Assembly (NCBI RefSeq): GCF_963678635.1
Contig: NC_087068.1
Coordinates: forward strand, 1,176,001 to 1,240,000
Length of the DNA stretch: 64,000 nucleotides
From: Symsagittifera roscoffensis
Taxonomy: Eukaryota > Xenacoelomorpha > Acoela > Convolutidae
Reading direction: 5' to 3'
In this document: positions 13,001 through 22,461 of the stretch, piece by piece
How positions within the stretch are numbered: the stretch's first letter is position 1
Layout: each line of letters starts with the position of its first letter
The notes under the pieces: model-generated
Seen by the model: only the letters and a program-made list of their open reading frames with translations
Database searches by the model: none
Told to the model about the DNA's origin: nothing
Program-made: the position numbers and the translations under genes

Positions 13001-16000
13001 TATAGAAAGAGTGCGAGGCTCTGCAGGAACGCCTGGACTCCACTGAGACCCAGCAGAGCAGTGACAAGAAGCTTGCCAGTAAATTGGAGGCAGACCTGAA
13101 CGAGACGAGTCAGCTGCTGGAACTGGAGACGAAGAGCAAGTTGGAACTCCAGACAAAGTGAGTCCTCTCTATCGTGTCTATTTTAGAGTTAGAATACTCA
13201 TATTATGACAGTAGATTGTCTATGCAAGGTTAAATGTATTAAGGCTGAACTTTGCTTCTATCTGGGTTTTAATCAGAGCATGCCAATTATTGGTGTTGAT
13301 ACCTTCGACAATGAGCATATTGGTTGTTAGACTAGTAATTCCTTGCTATAAAACTCTTTCAAATCAGACTGTAAGCCAGGAAATGTGATTGAGTTTCAAG
13401 TAGCTCCTGTAATCATGTCTCAAATGTTGTCATGTCATGTGTGTAATTGTTTCTTAAATCATCTGCAGAACGAAAAGCAGGTACTTCTCAGTTTTTGACG
13501 ACTGTTAATTTCTGTTCCTGTGTGTTACAAATACAAACTATTGAGCTTCTATGACTGAAAAAGTGCTCTAATTTTTTAAAGTGTTAATGAACCATTTATT
13601 CAAGTCTTGTGGTGTTTTTGAATTGGTTTTCTCAAATTGGATTGGCTGTATCTAGAGGTTTTAAGCCTTAAAGATCTTTAAATTGATGTGGATTTTTAAA
13701 CACAAAAGCTAAAATGTCATTTTTTTGCCGTTTGAGTTCATTGACACTTTTCCAACTGCGTGTTGGCTTTGTTTATGAGGTGTGAAATGTTATCATGTTG
13801 TTTTGTGACTTTGTTTCAGACTGAGGTCAGCGGAGGCGGAGTTGAACATGTCCAATGAGAGATATGAAGACCTGGAGAACAGTTACAATGTGTTGGAGAA
13901 GAAACATCGAGATCTTCTGGTCGAGGTCAGTTGCGACGCAGTCATTAAGACACATTACGTTACTAAAAATAAAGCCCTTTTTCTGCCATTTGAGTTCATT
14001 AAAAAAAGTTTAAAAACTCAGATCAAAATGTCATCAAATCTTTTAAAATGGAACTGCAATGTAATCTTTTTCTGTTTATACAGTACTAAGTTAAACTATC
14101 TATCCGCATTTATCTCTAATTGGAATAGTAACTGTCCTGTTGTAATTGGATTCTTTCGTTTTGCCGGAATAATTTGAATCAGCACTGCATTGCAAGATTA
14201 TAAAAAATGATGCGAGGTTCGCATTAATTAATTTCTGGCCGCTGATGTTAAAATGCCGTCGGTCTGAAGTAAGTATGTTACTCTGCGTACTATTCCACCA
14301 ATTCGGTGCTTAAGCCGAAAGCAGCTCTTTTTAGGGACTCATATGCCAATTTGTGAATCCGGATCTTTTTGAGGGCCATACTATGGCAGATTTCCATTTT
14401 TTTTATCAAATCTGGTGATATGGTTTTTTTTCTGGGCGTATTCATCGTTTCGACTTTTGAAGAAAGAGAAGGAATATTTTTCTTTTCGAGCTTATTTTGT
14501 ATGCCTTGACTTGTAAGAGGTGCTCCTAACTGTTTTTTTTTGTTTGTGTGCTATTTGCAGCTTGGCTTTTGTGTTGTGCATATTTGGTTGATGGTATAAG
14601 TGAAGTAATGTTGTGTTGTGTTGATTGTGTGCAGAATGACTCTCTGAGCAAGAAGGTGGACGACTACGTGCCCATCATAGAGATGCTGGAGGAGACCAAG
14701 AGGAAGGCGGAGAAGAGTAGAGACGAGGCCTTCGACCAGATCGAGGAGCTCAGGGCACAACTGGACAAGTCGGACAAGACCAAGAAACGATACCAAGCTG
14801 AGGTATGCCTCATGTCTTCCTTCGCTCACTCTTCCACGCTTTGCTAGATGAAGGCATTTTACCATTTGGCCTGCGTTGTACAGTAGTTTTTCAATAATTC
14901 CAAGTTAATAAACCACGGTCAAACCCCCCCCCCCCCCCTACCTCTCTTTACCCTATTTCGACTTTCGACAGTCAATCCTTAAACGAAATTTGTGAACTGT
15001 CCTAGTTTTAGCTCTGTTGTAATGATGCCCTTTTATTCAAATTTTAGTGCATTCGAATTTTGAAAAGTCGTTCCTTTTTTCCAGAACATTCATGTATTTT
15101 GTCTTTGAAAGCATTTGAAAAAAAGTTGCTCGAGTTTTGGAACTTAATTTGATGAAAGCGAAATCAAGCAGTTAGTTCAAAGCAGACGAAGTTGGATAAA
15201 TTTGCATGCTCTTGGTGGATCCACTTTTTTCATGTCCTGATAAAGACGACCCAGTTTTAAGTGGCAATTAGCCCAATCAGAATTTATGAAATAACTAATT
15301 ATTGATTTGGTGGATTAGTTTTCCAATCATTCCATTTACATGGATTTGACTGTTACTGTGTTTAGGTGGAAGACGTGAACAACGAACTGGTCACTCTGAG
15401 AGCCAAAGTGTCCGACCAGGATAAGAAGATTGGCAAGTTCAACCAGGTATGCATTGCAGTACTAAATGTTCATTGAAAGTATCACAAGCATGTCTAGTCA
15501 AATTATGAAGTGTGTGTGCTGATTTCAGCATCTGCAAGAAGAAGTGAACAAGGCTAAGACATTGCAAGATGCTAAAGAGCAAAGTGAAGCTCAGCTGAGA
15601 GACAGAGAATCGAAGGTAAGACCAATGTTCAGTTACTTGAGGCTTGTTTTCCTTAGATATACCTCGAAATGTTGTCTCACCCTGAAGCATCGAGCACGGA
15701 TGAAAATTGTCACATCTTATGATAAGCCAGACAGCTAAATTTTCAAATTCTTGAACTTTAACTATTATGATTGCTGAACAATCAAAGAGTTTTTTCCCAA
15801 AATGTTGGTTTGTGCCTAAAAAAGGTGTGAAAATTGAATTTGAAGTGTGTTATTTCTTGTCTTCTCCCAGCTTCTGAACCTGCAACGCAACCTTGACGAG
15901 AGAATGGAAGAGATGCAAGACCTGGAGCGACAGGTGAAGTCTCTGAAGAACGACCTGGACTCCCTCTCCCAGACCCAGGGGGAGACAGGGAAGACGGCCA

Positions 16001-19000
16001 TGGAGGCGGAGAAGGCCAGACTGGCGCTGCAGAGGGAGGTGGAGAGGCTGAACGAGGAGATACTAGCCATGGAAGAAGATCTCACCCAACACGAGAGGTA
16101 CTTTTTAATACACCTATTACATTTTAAGGAACAAGTATGACAGGTCTTTAGTAAAGGCCAGCCTGCAAGATGGTAGGCACAAACTTGCAAAATGATCGAC
16201 TGCGAAACTGATTATTTGCGTGTTTGGAGCGGTTAAGCTAGTATGACATGCAAACAAAAAGCGGGCAGCCATTGATCAGATGAGCATTAGTTTTATTTCC
16301 GCCATGTTTTCTACCAAATTAAGTCAAATAATTGGCGAAAAACGTTGTTACCAGGGATGCGACGAGCGCCACAACGGAACTGGCCGCAAAGAAACTCGAG
16401 TTCGAGCGAGCTCTGGCTGCGAAGGACCAGGAAGTGGAGGACAAGAAACGGGAAGCATCGAGGAAACTGCGAGCACTAGAAGAAGAGTTGGACGAGGAGA
16501 GAAGGGCGAAGCAGACTGCGATTGCGGGCAAGAAGAAGATGGAGAGTGAGTTGCAGGAACATGCAGATGCGATTGAGGCTGCTCACAGAAGCAAAGAGGA
16601 GTTCGCCAGACAGATCAAGAAGTACCAGGTGACGTTTCTTCCAGTTCTTTCAGGAACATCATAGGAACATGGGTTTTCCCTTTAGAGGAGACTTCCTGGT
16701 GAACTTTTGAGGTAAACCGTCAAGTAGTTATTGTTATCTTTTTCCTATTAAGATTTACATAAGCTATTGTTTTTCAAGCACCATACTTATGTTTAGAGGG
16801 TAGAACTTCTTGTTGAAGCTACTTGACATTTTGTGTCCGCCTGTGTGTGTTCTTTTAAAACATGATGTGAAGTTGTTGGAGTGAGTGATGTGTAATCACA
16901 AGTGGAGTCTGTGATGTGTGTTGTGTTGTGTAGAACCAACTGCGTGAGGTGCAGACTGAGAAGGAGATGGCAGTGAGTGAGAGTGTGGAGAGTCAGAACC
17001 AGAGCAAGGAGTTGACTAACAAGTTGAGGACCCTGGAGGCGGAGATGGCCCAACTGCAGGAGGATCTGGCCAACGGGGAGAGGGCCAAGAAGGCGGCCGA
17101 GAAGGCCAGGGACGATCTCATGGAGGAGATGGAGGCTAATGCCAACAACAAGTGCGTACATTTTAGTTGCCAACAACTGTTTCAATCCAGCACATCACGA
17201 GAGATGATGCGCAGAGGCAAGGATTCTAAGCTACAGTCACGGAACTATCGAAAGCTGACCAGTTACCTTTTCGATCAATTGAACTATCTCAAAATTATTC
17301 AAACTGTTTTTTCTTAAGTGAAACAAAAAGTTGCCAGAGTTCATGTTGGAAATTGGTTCTTAATCTTAGACCTTTGCTGAAGAATATTAGAAGGTTTTGC
17401 AATGAGCTTGTTTCTTGGTCTAATTACAGAAAAGAGTGCAGTTTGAAGCATCTGATTTCTACATGGTCTGTAGCATTTGTGACATTCAAGTGGCAACATA
17501 TTTGTGTATTAGGGGCTTGGGCGCGGAAGAGCGTCGCCGATTTGAGACGAAAGTGGGCGAGCTGGAGGAGGAGGTGGAGGACCTGCAGGGATCCCTGGAG
17601 TCTATGACTGGGGAGAAGCAGAGAGTGAACCAGCAGTTGTTGACTGTGCAGGAGGAACTGTCATCTGCCAATGAGGAGAAACAGAAACTGGAGTCTGCCA
17701 AGTCTGCACAGGATAGGACTGTTAGTCGATCAAAAGTGTCCATATTGGCTTATTACCCTTGCGATAATATAGATTGGTACAATGAGATTGAATTGTTTTC
17801 CTTTTGCCCTTCAAAGTTTTTATATACGGAGTTTGCGGACATATCAAAATTAGTATCTTATTCATTTGTTGAGATTTAACTCGTCGCTCCTCGCTCGATG
17901 TAGTAAACCTAATCGGCCTTGCAAAATTTTCTTTGTCATTCAGATTTTTTTTCAAAGAAAAGTTGGTCGCCAAAAATAAGTATGAAGTTAACGACTGTGA
18001 CATTTGTGTATTGTGCGTTCAGGTGAGAGACTTGAAGGCGAAGTTGGCAGAGATAGAAGACAACCAGGCGAAGAAGACCAAGGCAGGCCTCCAGGCACTA
18101 GAGGCCAAGAATGCCGCTCTAGAAGAACAGGTAGCCAGGCTAAATATTTTCGAACTTTCCAAGGATTCACCATCATTTGGTTTGGTGATAAGGCAACCAA
18201 ATTGTTCATATCAATTTTAGAACCGAATGGAATTCTACTTTTCCCAAAAACGGAATTCTACTTTTTCGAACTGAATGCAGTGCAAGATTTTTCAATCAAC
18301 GCATTTATGTTTTTATTTTGGTCTAAAACATGAGTTTATTCTGGTGATGCATGCCAGGTGCGTCTTGCGGAAGAGGAGAAAACGAACTTGACGAGAACGA
18401 ACCGCCGGCTGGAGCGGAAGGCGAAGGAGCTGGCAGTGAGTGTGGAGGAGGAGCGGCAGAAGGCGTCGCAGAGCAAAGACGCCGCGGACAAACTGAACAG
18501 GAAGACACGAGTGATGCGGGATGAAATGACTAAACTGGAGGAGGATCTGAGCACGGAGAAGACGAACAAGAGGAGAGTGCAGCGCGATTTGGACGACCAA
18601 GTGGAGGCGAATGAGACTCTGACCAAGGAGTTGAACACCCTCAAAGCCAAGCTCAGGTAACACATGGAGGCGTGTTGGTTGGGGTGGGGCTAGGTCTAGT
18701 TTGTTTCGAAAAGATGACGAGCATGGTAGGTAGATATCGTTGACAATTCGCACCTCTTTAACTACTACCCCCTTTGGAAGGGTATGATCTCGTTACAAGG
18801 TGGGGGGGGGATGTTTTCGTTACTAAATACAAAGTTCGCATATGGTTTGTTCAATTGGTTCTTAAGGTTCATCGATCGTTGAACCTTGACTTGTTTGATG
18901 TAAACGATAGTCCCTCCGTTTTCTTAACGAGTTCCGCCAAAAATTTCTTTCAAAGCTTTACCCTGAGTCACTTTTGAAATATTCATAAAAGCAGTGATTA

Positions 19001-22000
19001 AACACCAGTCTAGTCTGTAAATCAAATCACTGAAACAGGAGTGATTAATTACATCGAATTCGTAGATGATAATCTGAGTGGGTCTTTACTGTTATGCTAT
19101 GTACCAAAATGGCAATCCGTGAATCAGTTCGAACAGCTAACAGTTCTGATTGAAACTACAAAGAAAGCATCACGTATACTATGAATGCAAGATAAAACGT
19201 GTGCGCCAACTTGCAATGAACTTTGTTGACGTTTTCTCAATTCAAATCGCATGCTCAAACGAGACTAACGATAGACTAAGTTTACACGTCATCTCTTTTT
19301 GATCATCCAAAATGCAAAAATAGCTGTTGGAAAATTTGTATGCGTTTGTAGAAAAATATGTTTCACAAACTTGGCTGATTATAAGATCCTAATTATAGGT
19401 TCAGAAGTTTTTCAGAGTGATGATGTTTCATCTAAAGCTTTGAGATCTTTATTATGGCCCTAAAAGTTAATTTCAGCGTCTCAGTTGAAACATGTAGTTC
19501 GAGGTCGGAGCAATTCTCATGAAAGAAGGATCGACGGAGTGCGCTCAAGTTTTCAACCAATCATGATCTTTTAAACGTCCAAAAATTACTCATTTTCACG
19601 CTTACTTGGTTGAAATGTTTGAATTCTGATTGGTTAGCATAATTTTAGGGCACTGGATGCTTCTTAGCTGAGGTATAAAATGAAAGTAGAGTTTGTTTCG
19701 TTTAGTAGTGGCAAGAAAGGCGGAAAGCTATGACATGGTAATATGAGTATATTTATAATATGATTCTGGCATTCCATATTTCTCAATGGACCTGCTATTC
19801 TCTCTCACATGGCTAAAAGTGGTATCCTTCTGCACTTCCTCATTGTGTTTGTTCTACATCAATATCTGTAATGGGTCTGGTCTGATCTGTACAAGAATGA
19901 TAGATGGGTCCCTCGCTCCCTCCCTCCCGCCCTAACATATGCAGCTGTGTCCCTACTCGCATGTACATTTTGGGGTTTGAAAAGACTAGCCAGTGATTAT
20001 TTCACTTGCCAGAGTAAGTGCCATGTAATTGGGAAAGAGACTTTTTTACATTGAAAAACTCTTCTTACGTCAGCTGGCTTGGCAAATGCTGACCTAGTCG
20101 AGTGCTTTTCTAGAAGTTGAATTACCCTTTCAATTGAAAATAATGTTCGATTCCTACCGGCAACCAGTTTTGTTTAAAGTGATTTTTTTTCTTTAAAAAA
20201 TAAATTGTCGGACTATCCCGAGTCTGCTTGTTTCTTGTTGACTGTAAGTGAAAACCGCTCTGTACTTAGTACATTTTTTAATTTTGTATAATTTCATTTT
20301 TTTGCTTAAATGTAGCTAGATAACTATAGCTCAATTTTTTGTAAAGCATCATTTTCGACTCATGGGCATCTGTCCGAGTAGTTTCAATTCAGGTCATGAT
20401 CTATAAAGTGCTCTGAATGCTTATTTATTTCTGTAGATTGTTTTTTAGATTCGATGAACGTAGTTCAGATTCTTATATAGAATCTTATTTTACGCTATGA
20501 GAATTTTACGCTGGACATAGTTTTCTCGAAGTGAGTTTATTCAAGCAAATAGATTTGAAATTGTGAGAGATGAGTTTTTCAACTTTATGATTTTTTTTGT
20601 CTGCTAGCTTGTCCTGTTATGTTTGCGATGAATTGCAAGTGATGTGAGGATTAGCTTCGCCTTTGTGTAAAAATTTTATTGCAATATGTTTAATTGTTTT
20701 TACACTACCAATCGTAGTGTAATAGTTTGAATCTACTTTTTTTCCTACCAAAGTAGCAAAAGAAAGTGCTCACTTGGCGGGACTTTTGCGATAGTGCTGA
20801 TTTGCTGCATTGGAAATCTCATATCATCTGTTCATGGCTTCATTGGTGTCTTGTGTTTGTCGATCGTTAAACCACCAGAAACCATTATGGCACTGATAGA
20901 AGGACGTGCGACCCCTAATCTACTTGTTGGAGGTTCATTGCTGCATTTTTGGTGGCATTTTGTTGCCTATCATTGGCAGTTTGTTAGCATCTGTATCTGC
21001 TTGTTAAGATTCGTTGAACTAAGTGATTTTTTGTTTTTTTTTCCAGGAAAAGGCTTTAAATTTGTTCAGGCTCAAATTTACTTTTTCGCGATTAGAATTT
21101 TTTGTTCAGTTCATTCCTTTTGTTTAAAGGAGGGCTAACGGCACTATGAAACGTCAAAAGTTAAAAGGTTGCGACATTCATGATCGACTTCTAGTTTTGA
21201 AAGAGGAGTTTTCAGATTTCCCAGCGGAATAAAAGTTCACCTTTTGATCAATTTTTCTCAGAGTGATTAAATTTCATCAAAAAATTTCCAATCATAAATT
21301 GTGCTTGAAATTCAGAAAGCTTGAAGTTCTTGTAATTTTTTACTTTGAAACTATAAACTTAAAGTGAATTAAAAAAACATGTCAGTTTTTTATGTTTCCT
21401 TGAGTCTTCGTTGACTCTTTTCCAATTATCTGTTGGCTATCTTTTGATGACTTGTGTTAGTAAGCTTTCGAGGGCACGTGGCGCAGATTCGTTGTGAGAC
21501 TCCTAATCTCGAGGTCGGAGGTTCGAATCCGACACAAAGGAAAAGTTTTATCATTCAAGGCTTTTTTCTACCTTTTCTTAGTTTACTTTGAGCTGCTTTT
21601 GTCGTTTTCTCGCTTGTTTTTGTGAAGTGCAGCTTGGCCTTTGTGATTTGGCATGGTTGACAGTAAGGGACCCATCGGTCTTACTTCATTTTGTTGGGAC
21701 CTATCTATCATGCTGGTTGGTACCATGTAATGCAAATCTGTATCTTGGTCATGGGCTTATTATGCGGGCATCACACATGCAAAACGGTTCAGACGTGCTT
21801 TCAGTCTTGGACCAAAAAGTTGAAATATTAATATTGCCTCATCTATCTGTTTGAATTCCGTTACTTCCGGTTTGGGTTAAGGCGGAAGAAGTTTTGGCTC
21901 ACAAAAAATGTTTTGAAAGAAACCTAGCATATGTTGAAGGGTTTGATATATCTAACAGAACTAACTGCGCTTCAGGGCAGAGGGGAAATAAAATTATCGA

Positions 22001-22461
22001 GGAATAACGGATGTGGATTTGTACGCTTTGTGGACCTGTGTTGTAAGCTCTGTATGCAAACTCGCAAAGAACGAAAAGCCTTTTTGGTAAAGTAACTTTA
22101 AATATGGGATCAAGTTCACGAAAATTTCATTGTGAGTTAACAAAGCGTAGCTAGATTGCAATGTACAATTGAAATTGTAATCATACAAAGTTGTTTTATA
22201 GCTGAAGTTTTTGAATTTTGAGTGCGAAAAGGGTATGAGTTAAAACTCTAGTGTGGCTCAAGTGAATTAATCATAATTAAAGATTTTGTTGGGCTGCTGC
22301 TTATGGATGCATGTTCATGGCTAACTTGAGAACTAACGTGTGATATTTGAATGACTGACGATTGACTTTACAGGAACAGTACAATTGGAGTCGGAAGCGC
22401 CTCTCGAGCCAGGAGAACCAGACTTCCCTCTGACCCTGAAGACGCGGACGGAACAGACTAA
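802..22461 (+). CDS. MYH9/MYH10-like: Non-muscle/smooth-type myosin II heavy chain, 5'-partial, canonical tail isoform
   Basis: This is an actin-based motor heavy chain, which dimerises by its rod and forms bipolar filaments in the cytoplasm. Exons join in frame as 802-1038, 1849-2120, 2777-2947, 3282-3403, 6130-6287, 6755-6948, 7210-7401, 7580-7740, 7995-8211, 8755-8999, 10788-11352, 11622-11843, 12550-12747, 13006-13157, 13820-13925, 14635-14802, 15366-15446, 15529-15615, 15871-16097, 16355-16628, 16934-17151, 17513-17720, 18023-18130, 18358-18656 and 22374-22461. The product runs from the middle of the motor ([13 protein letters not shown]), through switch II (DIAGFE), the actin-binding FVRCIIPN, the reactive-cysteine helix ([13 protein letters not shown]), two IQ motifs and the invariant-type hinge Pro (IKPLL), into about 1,100 residues of heptad-rich rod. 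With about 310 missing N-terminal residues the total would be near 1,960, the usual length for vertebrate non-muscle myosin II. The rod and the tailpiece match the non-muscle/smooth class better than the striated class. The N-terminal exons are outside the window. Confidence 0.96.
1039..1848 (+). other. Intron, no other feature seen
   Basis: This is an AT-rich intron of about 810 bases, GTCAGT to TGAATAG. I see no RNA gene, repeat copy or coding segment in it. Confidence 0.6.
1849..2120 (+). CDS. MYH9/MYH10-like: Myosin II heavy chain, window exon 2 (switch II)
   Basis: It encodes [12 protein letters not shown] ... [10 protein letters not shown] ... [15 protein letters not shown] ... [15 protein letters not shown]. 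The DIAGFE motif is the switch II loop that contacts the nucleotide gamma-phosphate in myosins. It enters in phase 1 (G|TT = Val) and ends in phase 0 at donor GTACTT. Confidence 0.97.
2121..2776 (+). other. Intron, no other feature seen
   Basis: An intron of about 656 bases ending in TTGTGTTCAG. I recognise nothing else within it. Confidence 0.6.
2777..2947 (+). CDS. MYH9/MYH10-like: Myosin II heavy chain, window exon 3 (relay region)
   Basis: It encodes 57 residues beginning [19 protein letters not shown] and ending [13 protein letters not shown], the relay-helix region that links the nucleotide site to the converter. It is phase 0 at both ends, with donor GTAAGA at 2948. Confidence 0.97.
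3282..3403 (+). CDS. MYH9/MYH10-like: Myosin II heavy chain, window exon 4
   Basis: It encodes [20 protein letters not shown] to SPIFKKPP, equivalent to the ILALLDEECWFPKATDKSF segment of vertebrate non-muscle myosin. It ends in phase 2 (AG) at donor GTAACA. Confidence 0.96.
3710..4150 (+). repeat. Family B dispersed repeat, copy 1
   Basis: It shares with the 5560-6100 copy the ordered blocks GAAAAAGTCTTAAAAT, AGTTCAATTGAAATTCATCT, AAATGGCGCAA, AGCGGAATAAAAACT, GATCCAGTTTTCTCAA and the end TTTCCAATCTTCGATT. It is T-rich, without coding potential or obvious terminal inverted repeats. Confidence 0.65.
5560..6100 (+). repeat. Family B dispersed repeat, copy 2
   Basis: It is collinear with copy 1 (shared AGTTCAATTGAAATTCATCT and AGCGGAATAAAAACT blocks) over about 450 bases. 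Partial copies lie between them at 4840-5260 and 5270-5540, so the intron has grown by repeated insertion or duplication of this unit. Confidence 0.65.
6130..6287 (+). CDS. MYH9/MYH10-like: Myosin II heavy chain, window exon 5
   Basis: It encodes [21 protein letters not shown] to [11 protein letters not shown]. The HYAG(K/M)V and DPLNEN strings are hallmarks of myosin II just before loop 2. It enters with one base completing the split Arg codon and leaves with one base (A) at donor GTAAGA. Confidence 0.97.
6755..6948 (+). CDS. MYH9/MYH10-like: Myosin II heavy chain, window exon 6 (loop 2 and actin interface)
   Basis: It begins [20 protein letters not shown], the variable loop 2 region, followed by [20 protein letters not shown] and [15 protein letters not shown], the conserved actin-contacting helix and strand. 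Donor is GTAAGT at 6949, phase 0. Confidence 0.97.
7210..7401 (+). CDS. MYH9/MYH10-like: Myosin II heavy chain, window exon 7 (SH1-SH2 helix)
   Basis: It encodes [20 protein letters not shown], then [12 protein letters not shown] and [13 protein letters not shown]. The two cysteines of [13 protein letters not shown] are the reactive SH2/SH1 pair of conventional myosins. It is 64 codons, phase 0 at both ends. Confidence 0.97.
7580..7740 (+). CDS. MYH9/MYH10-like: Myosin II heavy chain, window exon 8 (converter and IQ1)
   Basis: It encodes the converter ([19 protein letters not shown]) and the first, essential-light-chain IQ motif ([14 protein letters not shown]). It ends AA in phase 2 at donor GTAAGT. 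Confidence 0.97.
7995..8211 (+). CDS. MYH9/MYH10-like: Myosin II heavy chain, window exon 9 (IQ2, hinge, rod start)
   Basis: The second, regulatory-light-chain IQ region ([20 protein letters not shown]) is followed by VRIKPLLGV, where the conserved Pro marks the start of the rod. Heptads follow ([20 protein letters not shown]). It ends in phase 0 at GTCAGT. Confidence 0.97.
8755..8999 (+). CDS. MYH9/MYH10-like: Myosin II heavy chain, window exon 10 (subfragment-2 coiled coil)
   Basis: It encodes [20 protein letters not shown] to [10 protein letters not shown], Glu/Lys-rich heptads of the proximal rod. It ends CA (phase 2) at donor GTGAGT. Confidence 0.95.
9125..9480 (+). repeat. Family A repeat: tRNA-containing composite element (best copy)
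   Basis: The left part begins ACTCGCAAATGAAAGTATTC and includes CTGTTCTCTGTTTTATTTGT. The centre is a tRNA-like core with box A TGGCTCAGTGG and an anticodon arm GAGA-TTCGTAA-TCTC. The right part includes TTTGCGAAGCGCAGCTTCG. Similar left and right parts recur at 12045-12310, 20590-21660 (scattered) and 26855-27060. This pattern fits a tRNA-derived SINE-like family. Confidence 0.65.
9271..9352 (+). repeat. tRNA-like core (Thr-CGT-like) inside a family A repeat
   Basis: A box A-like TGGCTCAGTGG, an anticodon loop reading TTCGTAA (CGT) and a T-arm stem GTCGG/CCGAC are present. The T loop has 9 instead of 7 bases and the acceptor stem does not pair. I call it a tRNA-derived repeat core, not a functional tRNA gene. 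Confidence 0.5.
10788..11352 (+). CDS. MYH9/MYH10-like: Myosin II heavy chain, window exon 11 (coiled coil)
   Basis: This is the largest exon of the gene in the window, with 188 full codons. It encodes [20 protein letters not shown] through [20 protein letters not shown] to [13 protein letters not shown]. In-frame sequence upstream of 10788 is intronic. Acceptor is TTTGTTTAG, donor GTGAGC. Confidence 0.96.
11622..11843 (+). CDS. MYH9/MYH10-like: Myosin II heavy chain, window exon 12 (coiled coil, GC donor)
   Basis: It encodes 74 residues from [20 protein letters not shown] to IDQVTKAKQ. The exon must end at CAG 11841-11843, because an in-frame TAG follows four codons later at 11856-11858 and no GT donor precedes it. 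The intron therefore begins GCAAGG, a GC-AG intron. The joined reading [13 protein letters not shown] fits myosin heptads. Confidence 0.93.
12045..12310 (+). repeat. Family A repeat copy, degenerate tRNA core
   Basis: It shares ACTCGCAAATAAAAGTGTTC and CTGTTCTCTGCTTTATTTGT on the left and TTTGCTAAGCGAAGCTTGGC on the right with the copy at 9125. The tRNA-like centre (TTTGGCTGAGTTTTTAGTGT) is decayed. Confidence 0.6.
12550..12747 (+). CDS. MYH9/MYH10-like: Myosin II heavy chain, window exon 13 (coiled coil)
   Basis: It encodes [20 protein letters not shown] to [15 protein letters not shown], 66 codons, phase 0 at both ends. Donor is GTACGG. Confidence 0.95.
13006..13157 (+). CDS. MYH9/MYH10-like: Myosin II heavy chain, window exon 14 (coiled coil)
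   Basis: It encodes [20 protein letters not shown] to KSKLELQT, ending AA in phase 2 at donor GTGAGT. The acceptor is GTTATAG. Confidence 0.94.
13158..13819 (+). other. Intron with a degenerate family B repeat
   Basis: The 3' half (about 13560-13790) resembles the family B unit: it has the ATTGACACTTTTCCAACTG ... GTTGGCTTTGTTT end seen in other copies. Nothing else is seen. Confidence 0.5.
13820..13925 (+). CDS. MYH9/MYH10-like: Myosin II heavy chain, window exon 15 (coiled coil)
   Basis: It encodes [20 protein letters not shown] to KKHRDLLVE. The first base completes the split Lys codon. Donor is GTCAGT. Confidence 0.94.
13926..14634 (+). other. Intron, no other feature seen
   Basis: An AT-rich intron of about 709 bases, ending TTGTGTGCAG. 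I see nothing further in it. Confidence 0.5.
14635..14802 (+). CDS. MYH9/MYH10-like: Myosin II heavy chain, window exon 16 (coiled coil)
   Basis: It encodes [20 protein letters not shown] to [13 protein letters not shown], 56 codons in phase 0. Donor is GTATGC. Confidence 0.95.
14803..15365 (+). other. Intron with a 15-base C homopolymer
   Basis: Intron of about 563 bases. The C run is at 14924-14938. Otherwise no feature is seen. Confidence 0.6.
15366..15446 (+). CDS. MYH9/MYH10-like: Myosin II heavy chain, window exon 17 (coiled coil)
   Basis: It encodes [20 protein letters not shown] and KIGKFNQ, 27 codons, phase 0. Donor is GTATGC. Confidence 0.94.
15529..15615 (+). CDS. MYH9/MYH10-like: Myosin II heavy chain, window exon 18 (coiled coil)
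   Basis: It encodes [20 protein letters not shown] and AQLRDRESK, 29 codons, phase 0. Donor is GTAAGA. Confidence 0.94.
15871..16097 (+). CDS. MYH9/MYH10-like: Myosin II heavy chain, window exon 19 (coiled coil)
   Basis: It encodes [20 protein letters not shown] to [10 protein letters not shown], ending AG in phase 2 at donor GTACTT. The acceptor CTTCTCCCAG is strong. Confidence 0.95.
16355..16628 (+). CDS. MYH9/MYH10-like: Myosin II heavy chain, window exon 20 (coiled coil)
   Basis: It encodes [20 protein letters not shown] to QIKKYQ. The [20 protein letters not shown] stretch matches the light-meromyosin segment typical of non-muscle/smooth myosin (FER-L-A-D, ELEDERK). Donor is GTGACG. 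Confidence 0.96.
16934..17151 (+). CDS. MYH9/MYH10-like: Myosin II heavy chain, window exon 21 (coiled coil)
   Basis: It encodes [20 protein letters not shown] to [10 protein letters not shown], including [20 protein letters not shown], a close match to the vertebrate non-muscle rod. It ends AA, phase 2, at GTGCGT. Confidence 0.96.
17513..17720 (+). CDS. MYH9/MYH10-like: Myosin II heavy chain, window exon 22 (coiled coil)
   Basis: It encodes [20 protein letters not shown] to [10 protein letters not shown], equivalent to the EKRRLEARIAQLEEELEEE region. Donor is GTTAGT. Confidence 0.95.
18023..18130 (+). CDS. MYH9/MYH10-like: Myosin II heavy chain, window exon 23 (coiled coil)
   Basis: It encodes [20 protein letters not shown] to AALEEQ, 36 codons, phase 0. 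This matches the KLQEMEG-V-K-K---TALEAK conserved segment. Donor is GTAGCC. Confidence 0.95.
18358..18656 (+). CDS. MYH9/MYH10-like: Myosin II heavy chain, window exon 24 (end of rod, last common exon)
   Basis: It encodes [20 protein letters not shown] to [10 protein letters not shown], ending AG (phase 2) at donor GTAACA. This is the C-terminal end of the coiled coil, equivalent to EVSSLKNKLRR in vertebrates. Three downstream terminal exons carry phase-compatible acceptors. Confidence 0.96.
21020..21455 (+). repeat. Family B dispersed repeat, copy in the pre-terminal intron
   Basis: It contains CAGCGGAATAAAAGTTCACC, GATCAATTTTTCTCA, a TTCAGAAAGCTTGAAGTTC block and the end TTTTCCAATTATCTGTTGGC, in the same order as the other copies. 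It lies between family A parts, suggesting insertion into a family A element. Confidence 0.55.
21470..21660 (+). repeat. Family A repeat, tRNA-like core (CCT loop) and right end
   Basis: The core has GAGGGCACGTGGCGCAGATT, anticodon arm TGAGA-CTCCTAA-TCTCG and a box B-like GGTTCGAATCC. It is followed by the shared right end with GCAGCTTGGCCTTTGTG. The loop differs from the 9271 copy (CCT versus CGT). Confidence 0.55.
22374..22461 (+). CDS. MYH9/MYH10-like: Myosin II terminal exon a (canonical non-helical tailpiece)
   Basis: Entered in phase 2, the first base completes an Arg codon (AG|G). The exon then reads [20 protein letters not shown] and PEDADGTD before TAA at 22459-22461. A basic Ser/Arg segment followed by an acidic end matches vertebrate smooth/non-muscle tailpieces (LRRGNETSFVPSRRSGGRR, then an acidic end). 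An overlapping ATG-initiated frame (22385-22663) is not phase-compatible with the rod. Confidence 0.88.

Larger units (their letters stand above)
18657..22373 (+). other. 3.7-kb intron before the first terminal exon
   Basis: It carries repeat copies: a family A left part at about 20760-20870, a family A right-end fragment at 20590-20690, family B at about 21020-21455 and a tRNA-like core plus family A right end at 21470-21660. The first 1.9 kb holds no recognisable feature. Confidence 0.6.

Noticed and set aside
16793-17185. Antisense 130-codon Leu-rich frame over myosin exon 21
   Set aside because: It is a shadow of the coiled-coil codons (CAG/GAG read in reverse give Leu); the + strand is clearly coding.
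21474-21540. Functional tRNA-Arg gene
   Set aside because: The acceptor and T stems do not pair, although box B is good; it lies inside a family A repeat.
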